Shown here piece by piece: positions 30,318 through 40,615 of a stretch of 64,000 nucleotides of DNA; position 1 is the stretch's first letter; every line of letters begins with the position of its first letter. A program made the position numbers and the translations under genes. The DNA is from Lactarius indigo (taxonomy: Eukaryota > Basidiomycota > Agaricomycetes > Russulales > Russulaceae). A model generated the notes under the pieces. The model was not told the origin of the DNA and made no database searches. It saw only the letters and a list, made by a program, of their open reading frames with translations. The DNA lies in contig JAFKAC010000177.1 in the NCBI GenBank assembly GCA_025766275.1, positions 1 to 64,000 on the forward strand, written 5' to 3'.

Positions 30318-32003
30318 GTGGCTCTCACCAGCCGAAGCCGAACACAGTTCGTCAAAGAGTACCTGGAGCGGCATCCTTACGACGACCTTAGACCTTCTAT
30401 CAAAGGAACCGCTCTCTGGAGAAACACTCCACACGACGAAGGGTACTACGTCTACGACCCTGATAAACTCACATACGAACCAATCGAGTACATTGAAGAT
30501 CAACACATCTGGGCCTACGTTGCCTACTCCGATTCAAAGCACTCCTGGTACTCCTATAAACCCGTCCCTGCACACCTAGGCCTAGGACCAGGGAAAGGAC
30601 AGATCAGCGCCATCGAAGCCGACTCCGACATCGAAGAACCATCCTCTGAACCCGACCTAGACAACCCAACACTCACACCTACCATACAACGACCTGTGGA
30701 CTTTGCATCGTATGCCAACATGTCCACCACCCAACTCTCCACCACCCTCACCTCCTCACAACCAGCCGCAGGGTCCTCGACAGCGAATCCTGCAGGTAGT
30801 GGAGGACATCTTGTGGGAGGAAGTATGTCGGCAAGCGGAGGAGGCACTACGGGAGGCACAGGAAGCCATCATGGAGGCGGTGCGCCTGGAGGTGGAGGCG
30901 GTGTGCCTGGAGGTGGAGGCGGTGCGCCTGGAGGTGGAGGCGGTGCGCCTGGAGGCGGAGGCGGCGCGCCTGGAGGTGGAGGCGGCGGAGCAGCAGCAGG
31001 CCCCGCTGCTGGAGGACCCCCCCCACCAAACGGACGACTCGGAGGAAACCCCCCACCAGAATTCACTGGGGACCGAGAAGCCAGCAGAGCGTTCCTAAAC
31101 GCCTTCGCACTCTACCGAGGGATGAACCCGAATGTCCAACAATTGACCCTCCCTTATTCACGTGCTATGACCCTCCTCTCGTATATCCGAGGGCCATTAG
31201 TAGACGACTGGGTCGAAGAACAGATACAGTGGTTAGCCGACCAATTGGCGGGAGGAGTAGCCCTAAACGCCGAAAATCTATGGAACACTATCGAAACCCG
31301 GTTCATCCAGGCATACACCGATACTACCCAACAGCAAAAAGCCCGCCACGCCATTCAAAACTTACGAATGGACAAAGAGGACATCGACACCTACATAGCC
31401 AAGTTTTCTAACTTGGCCAATAAAGCAGGATACAACAAAGACGAGGCCACTACTCTGGAAATTTTCCAGAAAGGCCTCCCAAACGCGCTAGTCATAAACG
31501 CAATCAAGTTCCACCACCCCGTAGATTGGGACGATTGGAAAACGGCGGTTACGCTTCAGCAAGCAGAATATCTCCTCCTCAAAGATAGGCTCACCAAAGG
31601 AAGAACAGACAAAAAGGGAGGAGCCTCTCGCGACCAATGGCTGAACGCCCTCAACAAAACCAGGGACCCAAATGCAATGGACGTCAGCAGAACTCGCGCC
31701 AGGGCAGCAATGACAGAAGACGAAAAGAAGCTACTCCAGAAAGAAGGAAGATGCTTCCGATGCCGAGGACAAGGACACATCTCCAGATTTTGTCCTCAAA
31801 AAACCACTACTGCCATCAAAACAGCGGGAACGACGGACCCTACTCCAACCACCGCCACTATCTCGATGACCGCATCACGTCCCCTTTCTAATGAGGAACA
31901 AGCCGATGCTCAGGTAGCGGCCTTGTTCGCCCAAACTCCTGAAGTACGAGAATTAATGGTGGACAAACTCTTCAGACAAAAGAAGGATTTTCTGAACGCT
32001 TGA
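30318..32003 (+). CDS. Gypsy-2 Gag, non-ATG start
   Basis: The frame is open from 30258 (after TGA 30255-30257) to TGA 32001-32003. No ATG occurs from the predicted RNA start (30069) to 30711, so the proposed start is the GTG at 30318 (GTG GCT CTC ACC), whose following residues, A-L-T-S-R, match A-V-T-T-R in Gypsy-3. The first in-frame ATG is at 30720 (MSTTQLSTTL), 134 codons in. Downstream: a glycine-rich repeat of an 18-bp unit (30880-30990), a capsid-like domain (YIAKFSNLANKAGY, FQKGLPNALV), and the zinc knuckle CFRCRGQGHISRFC. Gag packages the RNA and forms the particle. An out-of-frame ATG at 30712 opens an overlapping 128-codon frame through the repeats, probably fortuitous. Confidence 0.85.
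   Translation: MALTSRSRTQFVKEYLERHPYDDLRPSIKGTALWRNTPHDEGYYVYDPDKLTYEPIEYIEDQHIWAYVAYSDSKHSWYSYKPVPAHLGLGPGKGQISAIEADSDIEEPSSEPDLDNPTLTPTIQRPVDFASYANMSTTQLSTTLTSSQPAAGSSTANPAGSGGHLVGGSMSASGGGTTGGTGSHHGGGAPGGGGGVPGGGGGAPGGGGGAPGGGGGAPGGGGGGAAAGPAAGGPPPPNGRLGGNPPPEFTGDREASRAFLNAFALYRGMNPNVQQLTLPYSRAMTLLSYIRGPLVDDWVEEQIQWLADQLAGGVALNAENLWNTIETRFIQAYTDTTQQQKARHAIQNLRMDKEDIDTYIAKFSNLANKAGYNKDEATTLEIFQKGLPNALVINAIKFHHPVDWDDWKTAVTLQQAEYLLLKDRLTKGRTDKKGGASRDQWLNALNKTRDPNAMDVSRTRARAAMTEDEKKLLQKEGRCFRCRGQGHISRFCPQKTTTAIKTAGTTDPTPTTATISMTASRPLSNEEQADAQVAALFAQTPEVRELMVDKLFRQKKDFLNA
31985..31991 (+). promoter_or_regulatory. Gypsy-2 -1 frameshift heptamer
   Basis: G GAT TTT in the gag frame, 9 nt upstream of the gag stop. 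A -1 slip continues as G-F-S-E-R-L-N-P in pol. GGAUUUU is the heptamer known from red clover necrotic mosaic dianthovirus. Confidence 0.65.
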
Positions 32004-35000
32004 ACCCGGCGGCCTGGGCTAGAGCATTAAAACTTAGCGTGTACAATAGCAGATTCCGATCTATGCGAATTCCAGTGCTTTTCAAATCTGCTCACGCAAC
32101 GGCCGAACGAAACGTGTTGGTAGACTCGGGCGCAACGGACAACTTCATAAGCGCAAACCTTCTGAAACGACTCCAAATAGCCTGGCTACCCACCGAACGC
32201 TCCATCAAAATATGGAACGTAGACGGAACCCACAACCAAGGAGGAGAGATTACATCTTTCACCGACCTCACCATCAAGACCGGGGGAAAAACCCAAAACC
32301 TTCGATTCCTTATCACGGATTTAGGAAACGACGAAGTCATACTAGGATACCCCTGGTTTACGGCCTTTGAACCCAAGTTCCACTGGCGAGACGCCACACT
32401 CGATGAAGAGTTCCAACCAGTGGTTATCACCAGTCTGCATCTGTCCGACGAAGCCATGCCTCTTGAAGCAACTATCAAGGCATTGGAGACGTACCAACTG
32501 GACGAATCAGCCTGGGAACAGCTACAAAAAGAAGACGAACCTTGTATTCGGCTGCGAAAAACAACAACGGCGTCAGAATTAGCGCAACAAGAAGCGGCCA
32601 AGAAACCCCAGAAAACCTTCGAAGAGATGGTCCCGGAAGAATACCGGAGACATCAGAAAGTTTTCAGTGAGGAAGCGTCCCAGCGCTTTCCCCCTTCACG
32701 CCCATGGGACCACGCCATTGACCTGGTCCCAACCGCCCCTGAAACAATGGATTGCAAAGTATACCCACTCACAATCCCGGAAAACGAAAAACTAACAGAA
32801 TTCGTAACCGAACACCTGGAAAAGAAATACATCCAACCGTCCAAGTCCCCTTACGCATCCCCCTTCTTTTTCATCAAAAAGAAGGACGGGAAACTACGCC
32901 CGGTACAGGACTACCGCCGCCTCAACGAACTAACCATAAAAAATCACTACCCACTCCCCCTAATCCCCGAACTTATCGACAAGATCCGAGAAGCAAGGCT
33001 TTACTCGAAGCTTGACATCCAGTGGGGATACAATAACGTTCGAATCAAACAGGGAGACGAATGGAAGGCGGCGTTCAAGACGAACCAGGGGTTGTTCGAA
33101 CCACGAGTCATGTTTTTTGGCCTCACAAACTCCCCTAGCACCTTCCAAACCATGATGGACACTATCTTTCGGGAGCTGGTACTGACAGGGGAAGTAATCG
33201 TCTACATGGACGATATCCTAATCGCGACCTCGGATAACCGCACCCACCACAGAATGGTATTACACCAAGTCCTCGACCTCTGCGACAAACACGACCTATA
33301 CATCAAACCGGAAAAATGCGTGTTTGAAGTCTATGAAGTGGAATACCTGGGGCTAATCATCGGGCACGGTCAACTGCGAATGGACCCAGTCAAAGTACAA
33401 GGAGTCCGAGAATGGAAGGCGCCAATATCACTCAAAGAAGTACGAGCCTTCCTAGGGTTCTGCAATTTCTACCGACGATTTATACGGGGATTCTCTACGA
33501 TTGCAAGACCCCTCCACGACCTCACGAAGAAAGACGTTCCCTGGGAATGGACGGAAGCCAGACAAAAAGCCTTCGACACCATCAAAGAACGAATCAGTTC
33601 GGAACCAGTCCTACTATTCCCGAAGCTAGATCAGCCCTTCGAAATCGAAGTCGATGCTTCAAGTTACGCCCTAGGGGCCGTCTTAAACCAAAAAGGAGAA
33701 GACGACAAAATGCATCCGGTCGCATTTTACTCCGAATCCCTGTCAGAAGCCGAACGCAATTACGACATCTACGATAGGGAACTACTGGCAATTGTGAAAG
33801 CGTTACGCACTTGGCGGACATACCTCATAGGATCCCCCCATTTAATAACGATCCATACAGACCATGCCAACCTGCAATACTGGAAAGAACCCAGGAAAAT
33901 CAGCCGACGAGTAGCACGGGAGTTTCAAGAACTGTCGGAATACAACTTTATACTCAAACATATCCCTGGTACTAAGAATACGCAAGCAGACTCCTTATCG
34001 AGAAGGCCGGATTATGATGACGGCACCAATGACAACGATCACGTCACAGTACTCCCGGACGACATATTTCTCAAAGTTACCCAAACGTCCATGCACGACA
34101 TGGATATATGGACTCAAATTGCGCAAAATATGGACGAAGCAGCACTCCTTCCGTGGATCGAACCCCACAACCTAAAGAAACACAATGGGCTGTGGTGGAA
34201 GGGCGACGCTCTCGTTGTTGTGGGAAACAACGAACTTAAACGGGGGGTAATCACCTTTTTCCACGATACTCCAAGCGCAGGACATCCAGGAATTGCGAAC
34301 ACTCTAGAGCTATTACGACGCGATTTCTGGTGGCCCAACATGCGCAAAGACGTGGAAGCCTATGTTAAGGGGTGCGCAACATGCCAAAGTAACAAAATCA
34401 ATCATCACCGACAGAAGCCCCACTTATTTCCCATCACCACCGAACCATCGGCCGAACCATTTGAAGTGGTAGCCATGGACTTCATAGTTAAACTCCCAAT
34501 ATCAAAAGGGTTTGACTCAATCCTCACCGTCACGGACCACGACTGCTCGAAAGCGGCAATATTCATACCGTGTAACGAAACCATAACGTCGGAAGGCGTG
34601 GCAAAACTTTACCTCCGACATGTCTATCCCCATTACAGCCTACCCCGAAGGATCATATCCGATCGGGATCCAAGATTCGCGTCCATGTTTATGCGACAAC
34701 TGTGCAAAACGCTGGGAATACAGCAAAACGTATCATCAGCGTATCACCCGCAAACAGACGGACAATCAGAACGAACAAACCAATGGTTAGAACAATACTT
34801 ACGACATTGGTGTAACGTGCAACAAGACAACTGGGTGGAACTTCTACCCATGGCACAATTCGCTCACAATTCCTGGAGAAATGCCACCACCCGGCATTCC
34901 CCCTTCTCTCTCATTATGGGATGGGAACCACGAACCGTGTGGACACCAAAACCATCACACAGTCCCGCGGTGGATCAAAGGTTGGAAGAATTGCAGATAC

Positions 35001-35533
35001 TCCGACAACACGCACAAGATAGCATCAAACACGCGCAACACCTCATGACCCAATGTGGAAAAACAGGGTTCACACCTTATCAGCAAGGGGACCAAGTATG
35101 GTTAGAAGGGACCAATCTCCGTACCTTCTACCCCACAAGCAAATTAGCCCCGAAGCGGTACGGACCCTTTAACATCGTCAAGGTCCTATCAGACGTTTCA
35201 TACGAATTGGAACTTCCGGCATCATGGAAAATACACCCAGTATTCCATGCGAACCTTCTGACGCCATACAAGGAAACGGAGATGCATGGCGTAAACTATA
35301 CCCGACCTCCGCCGGACCTTATCGATGGAGAAGAGGAGTATGAAGTGGAGCGGATCGAAGACGCCCAGGAACGAGGAAGAGGGCGCAAACTCCACTACCT
35401 AGTAAAGTGGAAAGGGTTCCCACCAAGCGATAACACATGGGAACCCGCAACGAACATGACCCACGCCACAGACGTCATCAAAGACTTCTATCAACGATAT
35501 CCGACCGCCAAAGGGGCTGGACGAACGATATAA
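32000..35533 (+). CDS. Gypsy-2 Pol (protease-RT-RNase H-integrase-chromodomain)
   Basis: Entered by -1 shift from gag (peptide GFSERLNP); there is no ATG at the start of this frame. Protease LVDSGATDNFI, reverse transcriptase VIVYMDDILIAT, RNase H VDASSYALGAVL, integrase H-H-C-C finger (GHPGIANTL, CATCQSNK), core VAMDFIVKLP / SDRDPRFAS / TDGQSERTNQW, and a C-terminal chromodomain YLVKWKGFPPSDNTWEP. Stop TAA at 35531-35533. The same reading frame stays open from the next codon straight into the third ORF (35576), so a single stop separates them. Confidence 0.95.
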   Translation: MNPAAWARALKLSVYNSRFRSMRIPVLFKSAHATAERNVLVDSGATDNFISANLLKRLQIAWLPTERSIKIWNVDGTHNQGGEITSFTDLTIKTGGKTQNLRFLITDLGNDEVILGYPWFTAFEPKFHWRDATLDEEFQPVVITSLHLSDEAMPLEATIKALETYQLDESAWEQLQKEDEPCIRLRKTTTASELAQQEAAKKPQKTFEEMVPEEYRRHQKVFSEEASQRFPPSRPWDHAIDLVPTAPETMDCKVYPLTIPENEKLTEFVTEHLEKKYIQPSKSPYASPFFFIKKKDGKLRPVQDYRRLNELTIKNHYPLPLIPELIDKIREARLYSKLDIQWGYNNVRIKQGDEWKAAFKTNQGLFEPRVMFFGLTNSPSTFQTMMDTIFRELVLTGEVIVYMDDILIATSDNRTHHRMVLHQVLDLCDKHDLYIKPEKCVFEVYEVEYLGLIIGHGQLRMDPVKVQGVREWKAPISLKEVRAFLGFCNFYRRFIRGFSTIARPLHDLTKKDVPWEWTEARQKAFDTIKERISSEPVLLFPKLDQPFEIEVDASSYALGAVLNQKGEDDKMHPVAFYSESLSEAERNYDIYDRELLAIVKALRTWRTYLIGSPHLITIHTDHANLQYWKEPRKISRRVAREFQELSEYNFILKHIPGTKNTQADSLSRRPDYDDGTNDNDHVTVLPDDIFLKVTQTSMHDMDIWTQIAQNMDEAALLPWIEPHNLKKHNGLWWKGDALVVVGNNELKRGVITFFHDTPSAGHPGIANTLELLRRDFWWPNMRKDVEAYVKGCATCQSNKINHHRQKPHLFPITTEPSAEPFEVVAMDFIVKLPISKGFDSILTVTDHDCSKAAIFIPCNETITSEGVAKLYLRHVYPHYSLPRRIISDRDPRFASMFMRQLCKTLGIQQNVSSAYHPQTDGQSERTNQWLEQYLRHWCNVQQDNWVELLPMAQFAHNSWRNATTRHSPFSLIMGWEPRTVWTPKPSHSPAVDQRLEELQILRQHAQDSIKHAQHLMTQCGKTGFTPYQQGDQVWLEGTNLRTFYPTSKLAPKRYGPFNIVKVLSDVSYELELPASWKIHPVFHANLLTPYKETEMHGVNYTRPPPDLIDGEEEYEVERIEDAQERGRGRKLHYLVKWKGFPPSDNTWEPATNMTHATDVIKDFYQRYPTAKGAGRTI

Positions 35534-35575
35534 GAACACCCCTCATCCACAAGTCCCGCATTTCCCAACGCAACA

Positions 35576-37024
35576 ATGACCGACACTCCAGTATCCGACA
35601 CCACTCTTGTCAACATCCTCAGCAACCCCCAACTCGAAGTCACCCTCGAACGAGGGATTGTCACCCTCGATCTCACCGACATTCCCCGTCTATCACCACC
35701 ACCGTCTCCCCAACACGCTACCGTTGCCACCCCCATCCTTATCGAACGAGAACCCGGGGAACTCACCCCGTCAACACCGGAGGAAGGGCAATACTCCCCA
35801 ACACCACCTCCTCAGCAACAGTCGACTCCTCCACCCGAACCACAACCTCAATCTCCACCATCTTCCCCATCGTCCACACCACCTCCGCCTCTAGAACCGT
35901 TTACCCCGGTCCGCGTCCACACCCCTATTGACTACGACCGACCCAACTCCCCTCCTAACGACACAGACGACCCAGGCGCCCCATTCTTCCCAAACCTCCC
36001 TGGTACCCCCAAGTACTACCCGTTACAGATCCCGCTACCAGACGGTGGATCTAACCCAGCGAAGTATATCTACTATCGCAAGGGATTCACCGAAGTAGTG
36101 GGGACAATGGGTATGGGACAACCTCACTATGGTGAGGAGGTTTACCTCTCGTCACTACGGCCGAACGTCTCGGCGCCCCCCTTTACAGCGGAGCAGCTAC
36201 AGTTCTTTGACCCTCACGACATCCGCGCCTGCGCTCTGGATGAGACACTTATAGAGCTCAATTCACCTCGTCTTACGGCCGAGATCACTAGGCTAAGGAC
36301 GGGACTCTTGGCACTTAAAGAACTCGACGAGAAGTATGAAAAGCTGGAGGAGGACACGCGCAAACTGCGAGCGGAGCGGCTCATGGTCGACCTAATGCTC
36401 GCCAGTACCAAGAGACGCCTTCAGTACGCGGGGGCACTGACTACCATCGGCAACGAATATGCGCATATGACGACCCTACCAGCCCCACTCCGCCATTCCC
36501 GTTATGCCATTCCATTTTCCCCACGACATGGAGGACCATTAGAGTTCCCCCGTCTCGCCGACAAACCCCACCGCCGACGCTGCTATCATTGTAACAGCCC
36601 CCATCACATTGTACGCGACTGCCCCACCAGACCACGACCTGCCTGTCGACATTGCCAAAGCCAGGAGCACCAATCCTATCGATGCATATTCCGTCGTGCC
36701 GGTATGGTCGAAGAAGTGATCACAACCCATCAGGCAGACGAACGCATACAGCAGACAATAGCTGCGGAAGCCACCACTTCCTTTACCGTCCCCGAACCAC
36801 CAACGATCGCGGCTCAAACCCAAGGAAGGTGGTGTGGGCGGTGCTTCCGCACTGATGCCAATCACGACGAGATTAGGTGCCCACAGTACGAAATGTGTCG
36901 CAAATGCGGCAAACGCGGGCCTTTCCTCTTCCTCAAAACACATTACTGTCGACTCGACGTTTCTCCGTGGCCGGAGAATGACCTCGATGCTGACATCTAC
37001 GACCTCATGGACCCGGAGTCCTGA
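35576..37024 (+). CDS. Gypsy-2 third ORF: coiled-coil plus zinc-knuckle protein
   Basis: 482 residues from ATG 35576, in the same frame as pol with no other stop in between. A proline-rich N-terminal half (residues ~35-130), a globular part with YYPLQIPLPDGG and HYGEEVYLSSLRP, a predicted coiled coil starting LTAEITRLRTGLLALKEL (about residues 230-285), then Cys/His clusters: CYHCNSPHHIVRDC, CRHCQSQEHQSYRC, CGRCFRTDANHDEIRC and CRKCGKRGP...HYC. It is not integrase, envelope or a second Gag of a known type; no signal peptide or membrane segment. Nucleic-acid binding or RNA chaperoning is a reasonable guess only. How it is translated is unclear: readthrough of the TAA, reinitiation, or a spliced RNA. 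Confidence 0.85.
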   Translation: MTDTPVSDTTLVNILSNPQLEVTLERGIVTLDLTDIPRLSPPPSPQHATVATPILIEREPGELTPSTPEEGQYSPTPPPQQQSTPPPEPQPQSPPSSPSSTPPPPLEPFTPVRVHTPIDYDRPNSPPNDTDDPGAPFFPNLPGTPKYYPLQIPLPDGGSNPAKYIYYRKGFTEVVGTMGMGQPHYGEEVYLSSLRPNVSAPPFTAEQLQFFDPHDIRACALDETLIELNSPRLTAEITRLRTGLLALKELDEKYEKLEEDTRKLRAERLMVDLMLASTKRRLQYAGALTTIGNEYAHMTTLPAPLRHSRYAIPFSPRHGGPLEFPRLADKPHRRRCYHCNSPHHIVRDCPTRPRPACRHCQSQEHQSYRCIFRRAGMVEEVITTHQADERIQQTIAAEATTSFTVPEPPTIAAQTQGRWCGRCFRTDANHDEIRCPQYEMCRKCGKRGPFLFLKTHYCRLDVSPWPENDLDADIYDLMDPES

Positions 37025-37058
37025 AGCTGAGGCATCTTCAGACCAAGACGGGGGGTAA

Positions 37059-37628
37059 TGTTACGATTCTCTTGGACTCGTCTCTTTCCTTACTACTATT
37101 CCCCCTTCCCACACGATACGAGCCCTGTACGATTACGCGGACATTACAATTATTCGGTCTCCATCACGTGACCTGCTTATCGATGTTATCTTCCGATAAA
37201 GCTTGACATGTGCTAGTTTCCGACCTGTTCCCTCTCACGCGAGATCCCGCATGATTCTCCTTTATTCTTGATACAGCCTTGCTTTGTTCCCTATGTGTCC
37301 CTTCCTTTATTCCTCGAGTTGGCGATGGCGCCATCTGTTTGTAACGACCATACAGTGCGATCTCTATTTAATCCTAGTCATACCTAGCTTGTACGGTAGA
37401 CTAGACTTCTTGTGTAATACTACACTCGTCTACGTGGAGTCTCCTTGTTCCCCGACCCTTGTCTTCGCTAGGCCTTCGAGTCTTAGCCCTCCTCTACAGT
37501 CCAAGTGACGTGCGTCCTTGTGACTCTTGTGCATCATTCTTACTGAAGTCGAGCCTTTGAGCTTTGACTACCGAGTGACAGACTGACTTAGTACAGGTCG
37601 TATCCAACGCCCCTGTAGTGGCGTTACA
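37059..37628 (+). repeat. Gypsy-2 3' LTR
   Basis: 570 bp, about seven differences from 29730-30299, mostly C/T. Followed by CCACC. Confidence 0.95.
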
Positions 37629-38004
37629 CCACCCTTCAATTGAGGTCCCCTTTGCAGCAGGATCACTGGCCCTAAGGTAGGGTATGAAAGTCCACTGACT
37701 CCACATTTGTGGCTTCAAATACCGAGGCTAGATGCCCGGCGGCACCTAACTCCACAAAGATCATTTTCACTCGCGCACCCCCCACCCCCGCTCATCCCGC
37801 CGCATTGCACGATGGGGTGACCGGCCCTATTGCCGATTCTGGCCCAGCTTAGGCCCCGCCAGACAAACCTGCGGCAGGTGGGCGGGGGTGGGCTGCAGGC
37901 ACTTACTTGCATCACCAGCCCTGCCCCCGCTCCTGCAGCCATAGCTGAGGTGATGCACCCCCCCTGCCACCCCTTGGCTGATTTCAGTGGGCTGCGTGGG
38001 GTGC

Positions 38005-38460
38005 GGGGGAAGCAAGCGCGGCACCAGGGTCGGCACCGGCTACTTGTCCCCCCCGCCTCCGCCCTGGTAGGGCAGGTGGTGGTGGGTGTGGGTGGTTGGG
38101 GTGGGGGGGGTGGCAGGCGCGGCACCAGCTGCTTGCCCCCCCCCCCACCCCTGTGCCAGCGGGGCGGGGTGAAGGGGGCAGGCGCGGCACCAGGGTCGGC
38201 GCCAGCTGCCTGCCCTCCTTCCTGTGCCAGCGGGGTAGGGCGGGGGGGGGAGGGGGGGGAGGGGGCAGGCACGGCACCAGGGTCGGCACCAGCTGCCTGC
38301 CCTCCTTCCTGTGCCAGCGGGATAGGGTGGGGGGGGGAGGGGGCAGGCGCGGCACCAGGGTCGGCACCAGCTGCCTGCCCTCCTTCCTGTGCCGGCGGGG
38401 TAGGGCGGGGGGGGGGGCAGGCGCGGCACCAGGGTCGGCACCAGCTGCTTGCCCTCCCCA
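38005..38460. repeat. G-rich minisatellite, unit about 75-87 bp
   Basis: Five or so copies of a unit containing GGCAGGCGCGGCACCAGGG and CTGCCCTCCTTCCTGTGCC, with unit starts near 38177, 38264, 38342 and 38416 plus less regular copies before. Plus-strand G runs of 6-10 alternate with the units. The long minus-strand frame across it (37715-38776) is low-complexity Pro/Ala/Gly and most likely an artefact of composition. Confidence 0.8.
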
Positions 38461-39435
38461 GGAGGCGCAGTAGGTGGGGGAGAAGGAAGGGGGGTTCGGA
38501 AGTGGCCGAGCAAGTTGATATATCGCGCCACTCCGCTCCCACCCTAAGTAGCACGTGCCCACAGGGCCAGGGGGCGCCTTCGTGCCTTCTTCTGTCACAC
38601 CGCGGTGACCGGTCCGCGGAGCTGATTGCTGACCAAGTCGAGCACGGCGGTTCCCACCCTGGGGTTGGGGCGTTTGGTGGCGCAGACTTGGCGCCAAGAT
38701 TTATCGGGTAAGAGCTACTATCGTTCCCACACCTCTGCAAAAAAACGGTAATCTTTTTTTGTAGCTTCAACAACACATCGTAGCTACTTCATTCTGTACA
38801 TAGTAATAGATATGTTTATATCCCACCAGAATCATATTTTTATTTATTTGTTTCTGAATCCGTTCAATGTGGAGCAATGAGTACCACCTCTGCAGCTTTT
38901 GGTCACACTTTGTCACTGTGGCGGCAGACTAGCGGCAGGCGGAGTGGTTGGCATTTGGCAAAAGTGGCGATGCGAGTCAGTCCGAGCCTGCCATGAAAGT
39001 TCCCTGTGCCAAAGGTGCCGTTTTGTGCCTAAAGAGGAGTTCCAATTGCTTGCCGAATTGGGTCATGTTTTGTCACCTTTCCATGGGCTTCGGTGAGCTT
39101 TTTGTCTCCAGCTTGATCGCCTCCGTCTGTTGACTCCAAAATTTGTAGAGTCACTGTAGTAATGGATAGTAACATCACAGTGAGGCGAGGTCCCGTAGGA
39201 ATGTCGGGATCGGTCAGATCTGGGGGGGTAGGGATGCTTTTGAGACCACCCCATTACCTTTGTCGATTTTTAATGACCACGATTTTTCTCTGATCCTCAG
39301 TATACTGTGTGATCTTGTATCTACATATGTTAGAGAATATAGTGTATTTTGTTTGGGGAGAAAGGAAACTGGGAAAGTACTGATCTACTATGATCTTTCA
39401 GAATTTGCAGAGGTGTGGGAACGATAGTAGTCTAC
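38461..39435. other. Spacer, nothing recognised
   Basis: Right flank of the minisatellite. AT-richer from 38700 onward, including poly-T/poly-A runs near 38735-38760. No coding signature. Confidence 0.5.
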
Positions 39436-39439
39436 AGCT

Positions 39440-40615
39440 GGACACTTTACTCCGCCGCCAACCGAATGCCCTTTTCTGCCACATTTGGATGGGCGTTTTG
39501 ACGGGTCGGGCTATCCACAACTGGTGCAGCATGTAAAATCGGGTGTACAATTGCCCCCCGTCTCGCCGAGGACGGCTTCGATGTTGCAGTCAACGACGTA
39601 TCAGGTACCCTGGGATTGGATGGGCTTGTCAAAGAGATTGAGGGCAAAGGGCGGCGCTCACTTGGCGTCCCCGCGGGTGTCTCTCTGGAACCAGAAGTGG
39701 AGAAGATGGTTCAGACAGCCATGCAAGCCTCGGCGTGATAAGTTGGTGGTGCTGTAGCGGCGATTGGCGTTCTGGCACTCACACTTTCAATAGATGGTGG
39801 CAAATGCGGGAATAATTACCATTGAGTCATTTCTGAACGGTATGTTTTTAGAGAAGGCACTAGCCTTGCATTACTAACTAGGGGCGTCAGCAGTTACCGT
39901 TGAGAGCTTCGACCGGTTGATGGCGGTCAATGCTCGTGGCACAACGCTGTGCTACAAGCACGCCGGGAGGCAAATGATCGCACAAGGCTGCTGTGGGCGT
40001 ATCACTGGTACCCACCACCCAGTCAGCTTCAATTCTAAAATTTTCACATTGACCCGCGGTTACACCAGGGGCGGCTTCGTTATCGGGAAAACAGGGTCGT
40101 TTCTTCCCCCCTATGCGCTGTAGCGGGACGGAGTTCTAATACGAACGCAGCCCCAGGCATCATCCTGGCGTACAGTGCAACCAAGTTTGCTGCTTGCAGC
40201 CTCACGCAAGCGGCTGGCACATCTTTTTTTACCGAACTAGGTGCTTCGCTCTCATTGGCTGGCGCTGGGGGGTGTCTACAGCCCGGGAGTTTGGCAAGTA
40301 CAGGATCGCCGCGAATGCGTATTCTCCCGGACTAATGGGCACCTCTATGAGCCAGTTTCTTCTCTTGTTTGAGCGCTGCTTCTCACCCTCCAATAGTTCA
40401 TCCGCTGAGAGCCACCGGTGGGACTAGCCCGATACCGCTTGATGCCAGTGAGCACACCCTTGACCTGCGCAATGAACTTTAATGTGAGCGAGGTTTTAGG
40501 CCACTGCGAGTGCACCGGTTCGGCGCCTTGGAACACCAGAGGACACGGCCGGCCTCGTGTCTTGCTTTGCCTCGGATGGCGCTAGCTTTATCACCGGTGC
40601 GCAAATATCTGAGGC
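39440..40615 (+). pseudogene. Short-chain dehydrogenase/reductase, broken
   Basis: Classical SDR words in order on the plus strand but in shifting frames: IAPRLAEDGFDVAVNDVSG, EIEGKGRRSLGVPAGVS (after the Rossmann start), VESFDRLMAVNARGTTLCYKHAGRQMIAQG, AYSATKFAACSLTQAAG with the catalytic Y-x3-K (Tyr codon 40171-40173), EFGKYRIAANAYSPGLMGTSM, and LGTPEDTAGLVSCFASDGASFITGAQI near 40530-40605. SDRs are NAD(P)-dependent oxidoreductases; this subgroup resembles diacetyl/butanediol-type reductases. Stops and several frame changes leave no continuous product. The glycine-rich cofactor motif itself is degraded. Confidence 0.85.

Larger units (their letters stand above)
29730..37628 (+). mobile_element. 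Gypsy-2: complete Ty3/gypsy chromovirus with a third ORF
   Basis: 7899 bp, plus orientation. 570-bp LTRs (29730-30299, 37059-37628) with about seven differences (1.2%), so older than Gypsy-1. Target duplication CCACC (29725-29729, 37629-37633). LTR tips TGTTACG...CGTTACA. Purine tract ACGGGGGGTAA ends at 37058. Gag, Pol and a third ORF are all open, so the copy may be competent. Confidence 0.96.

Noticed and set aside
30703..31098. Overlapping 131-codon frame in Gypsy-2 gag with heptad-like EAVRLEVEAV repeats
   Set aside because: It is the +1 reading of the glycine-rich DNA repeat; no counterpart in the other families.
36539..36943. Minus-strand 134-codon frame under the Gypsy-2 third ORF
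   Set aside because: Antisense shadow of the zinc-knuckle coding region.
37715..38776. 353-codon minus-strand frame across the G-rich minisatellite
   Set aside because: Pro/Ala/Gly repeats arise from the tandem DNA; overlapping long frames exist on both strands; no domain.
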